A stretch of 16,250 nucleotides of DNA, from assembly GCA_945868195.1 (NCBI GenBank), contig CAMBLP010000035.1, positions 1 through 16,250 on the forward strand, written 5' to 3'. Below, one piece after another: positions 15,787-16,250 of this stretch (its first letter is position 1; each line of letters begins with the position of its first letter). This DNA is from Bordetella parapertussis. GTDB lineage: Bacteria; Pseudomonadota; Gammaproteobacteria; Burkholderiales; Burkholderiaceae_B. Under the pieces are notes generated by a model. The model was not told where the DNA came from. It was given only the letters and a program-made list of their open reading frames with translations, and ran no database searches. Made by a program: the position numbers and the translations under genes.

Positions 15787-16250
15787 ATGACTGAAGCAGC
15801 AACGGGCGCAACCGTACGCCTGATTAAAAAATATCCGAACCGTCGTTTGTATGACACGCAGACCAGCACCTACATCACGCTCGCGGATGTCAAGCAACTG
15901 GTGTTGGAAAACGAGCTATTCAAGGTGGTCGATGCTAAGTCTTCGGAGGATTTGACCCGCAGCATTCTTTTGCAAATTATTCTCGAAGAAGAAAGCGGCG
16001 GTATGCCAATGTTCTCCTCGACGATGTTGGCCCAAGTGATTCGTTTTTATGGTCACGCCATGCAGGGCATGATGGGTTCGTATCTGGAAAAAAATATCCA
16101 GGGATTTATGGAGATTCAGGAGCAGATGGCGGATCAGTCAAAGGGGCTTTACGGGTCTAATCAGTTTGCGCCAGAGGCCTGGTCACAATTCATGTCGGCT
16201 CAGACACCGATGGTGCAAAACATGATGAACAGTTACGTCGAGCAAAGCAA
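15787..16250 (+). CDS. phaR: Polyhydroxyalkanoate synthesis repressor PhaR (cut by right edge)
   Basis: PhaR is a DNA-binding regulator that also binds polyhydroxybutyrate. When polymer forms it leaves its operators and lets phasin genes be expressed; this is family knowledge from Cupriavidus and Paracoccus. The visible 154 residues start at the ATG at 15787 and run off the window without a stop. The N-terminal DNA-binding domain covers about residues 10-70, with the diagnostic RLIKKYPNRRLYDTQTSTYI at 11-30 and LADVKQLV at 32-39. The PHB-accumulation domain follows from about 75 (MFSSTMLAQVIRFYGHAMQG). After about 110 the sequence becomes Gln/Met-rich, as usual for the C-terminal part. The protein is normally about 180-200 aa, so perhaps 30-40 residues are missing. 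Its place after phaC-phaB fits control of the same pathway. Confidence 0.94.
   Translation, partial: MTEAATGATVRLIKKYPNRRLYDTQTSTYITLADVKQLVLENELFKVVDAKSSEDLTRSILLQIILEEESGGMPMFSSTMLAQVIRFYGHAMQGMMGSYLEKNIQGFMEIQEQMADQSKGLYGSNQFAPEAWSQFMSAQTPMVQNMMNSYVEQS

Noticed and set aside
1..16250. Search for a novel multi-gene system, defence island, CRISPR array, tRNA/rRNA gene or transposase
   Set aside because: All genes belong to well-known housekeeping or storage families, gaps are at most 107 bp, and I saw no spaced direct-repeat array, tRNA cloverleaf, transposase motif or inverted-repeat-bounded element. No shift in codon style suggested foreign DNA.

Overview
The window is an ordinary-looking stretch of a betaproteobacterial chromosome, most probably order Burkholderiales and plausibly Alcaligenaceae-like. 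The evidence is protein similarity recalled from family knowledge: PhaC and PhaB match the Cupriavidus-type enzymes closely, TrpS carries an extra C-terminal domain, and the order of the odh, bamD/rluD/pgeF and pha genes is the one known from this group. I cannot name the genus. The region is densely coded: twelve protein genes plus one cut by each edge, no RNA gene, no insertion sequence and no CRISPR array.

Region 1 (1-6021, plus strand): the end of the 2-oxoglutarate dehydrogenase E1 gene, then odhB (E2) and lpdA (E3). Together these form the complex that turns 2-oxoglutarate into succinyl-CoA in the TCA cycle. The same-strand run continues with zapE (cell-division AFG1-like ATPase) and trpS, with gaps of only 10-41 bp, so read-through is likely.

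Region 2 (6022-8605): tex, an S1/YqgF RNA-binding transcription accessory factor, lies on the minus strand and converges on trpS across a 60-bp gap holding a small repeated GCGCTTGA element. It diverges from the next gene across 107 bp.

Region 3 (8606-10591): an XPD/DinG-family iron-sulfur helicase that looks like YoaA. It converges on bamD with only 18 bp between the stop codons.

Region 4 (10610-13253): bamD (outer-membrane assembly lipoprotein, minus strand) diverges from rluD, which overlaps pgeF by 10 bp. The E. coli chromosome has the same bamD/rluD/pgeF arrangement. The bamD-rluD gap carries a palindromic TTATAA that can serve as a -10 box in both directions.

Region 5 (13254-16250, plus strand): a polyhydroxybutyrate module of phaC (class I synthase), phaB (acetoacetyl-CoA reductase) and phaR (regulator, cut by the right edge). 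There is no beta-ketothiolase gene (phaA) between phaC and phaB. phaC abuts the pgeF stop codon and has no ATG near its N-terminus.

I found no defence system, mobile island or unfamiliar multi-gene module. The points most worth a second look are small: the DUF1508-like tail on TrpS, the odd phaC start, the bidirectional bamD/rluD promoter, the repeat between trpS and tex, and an 8-bp tandem duplication across the bamD stop codon.
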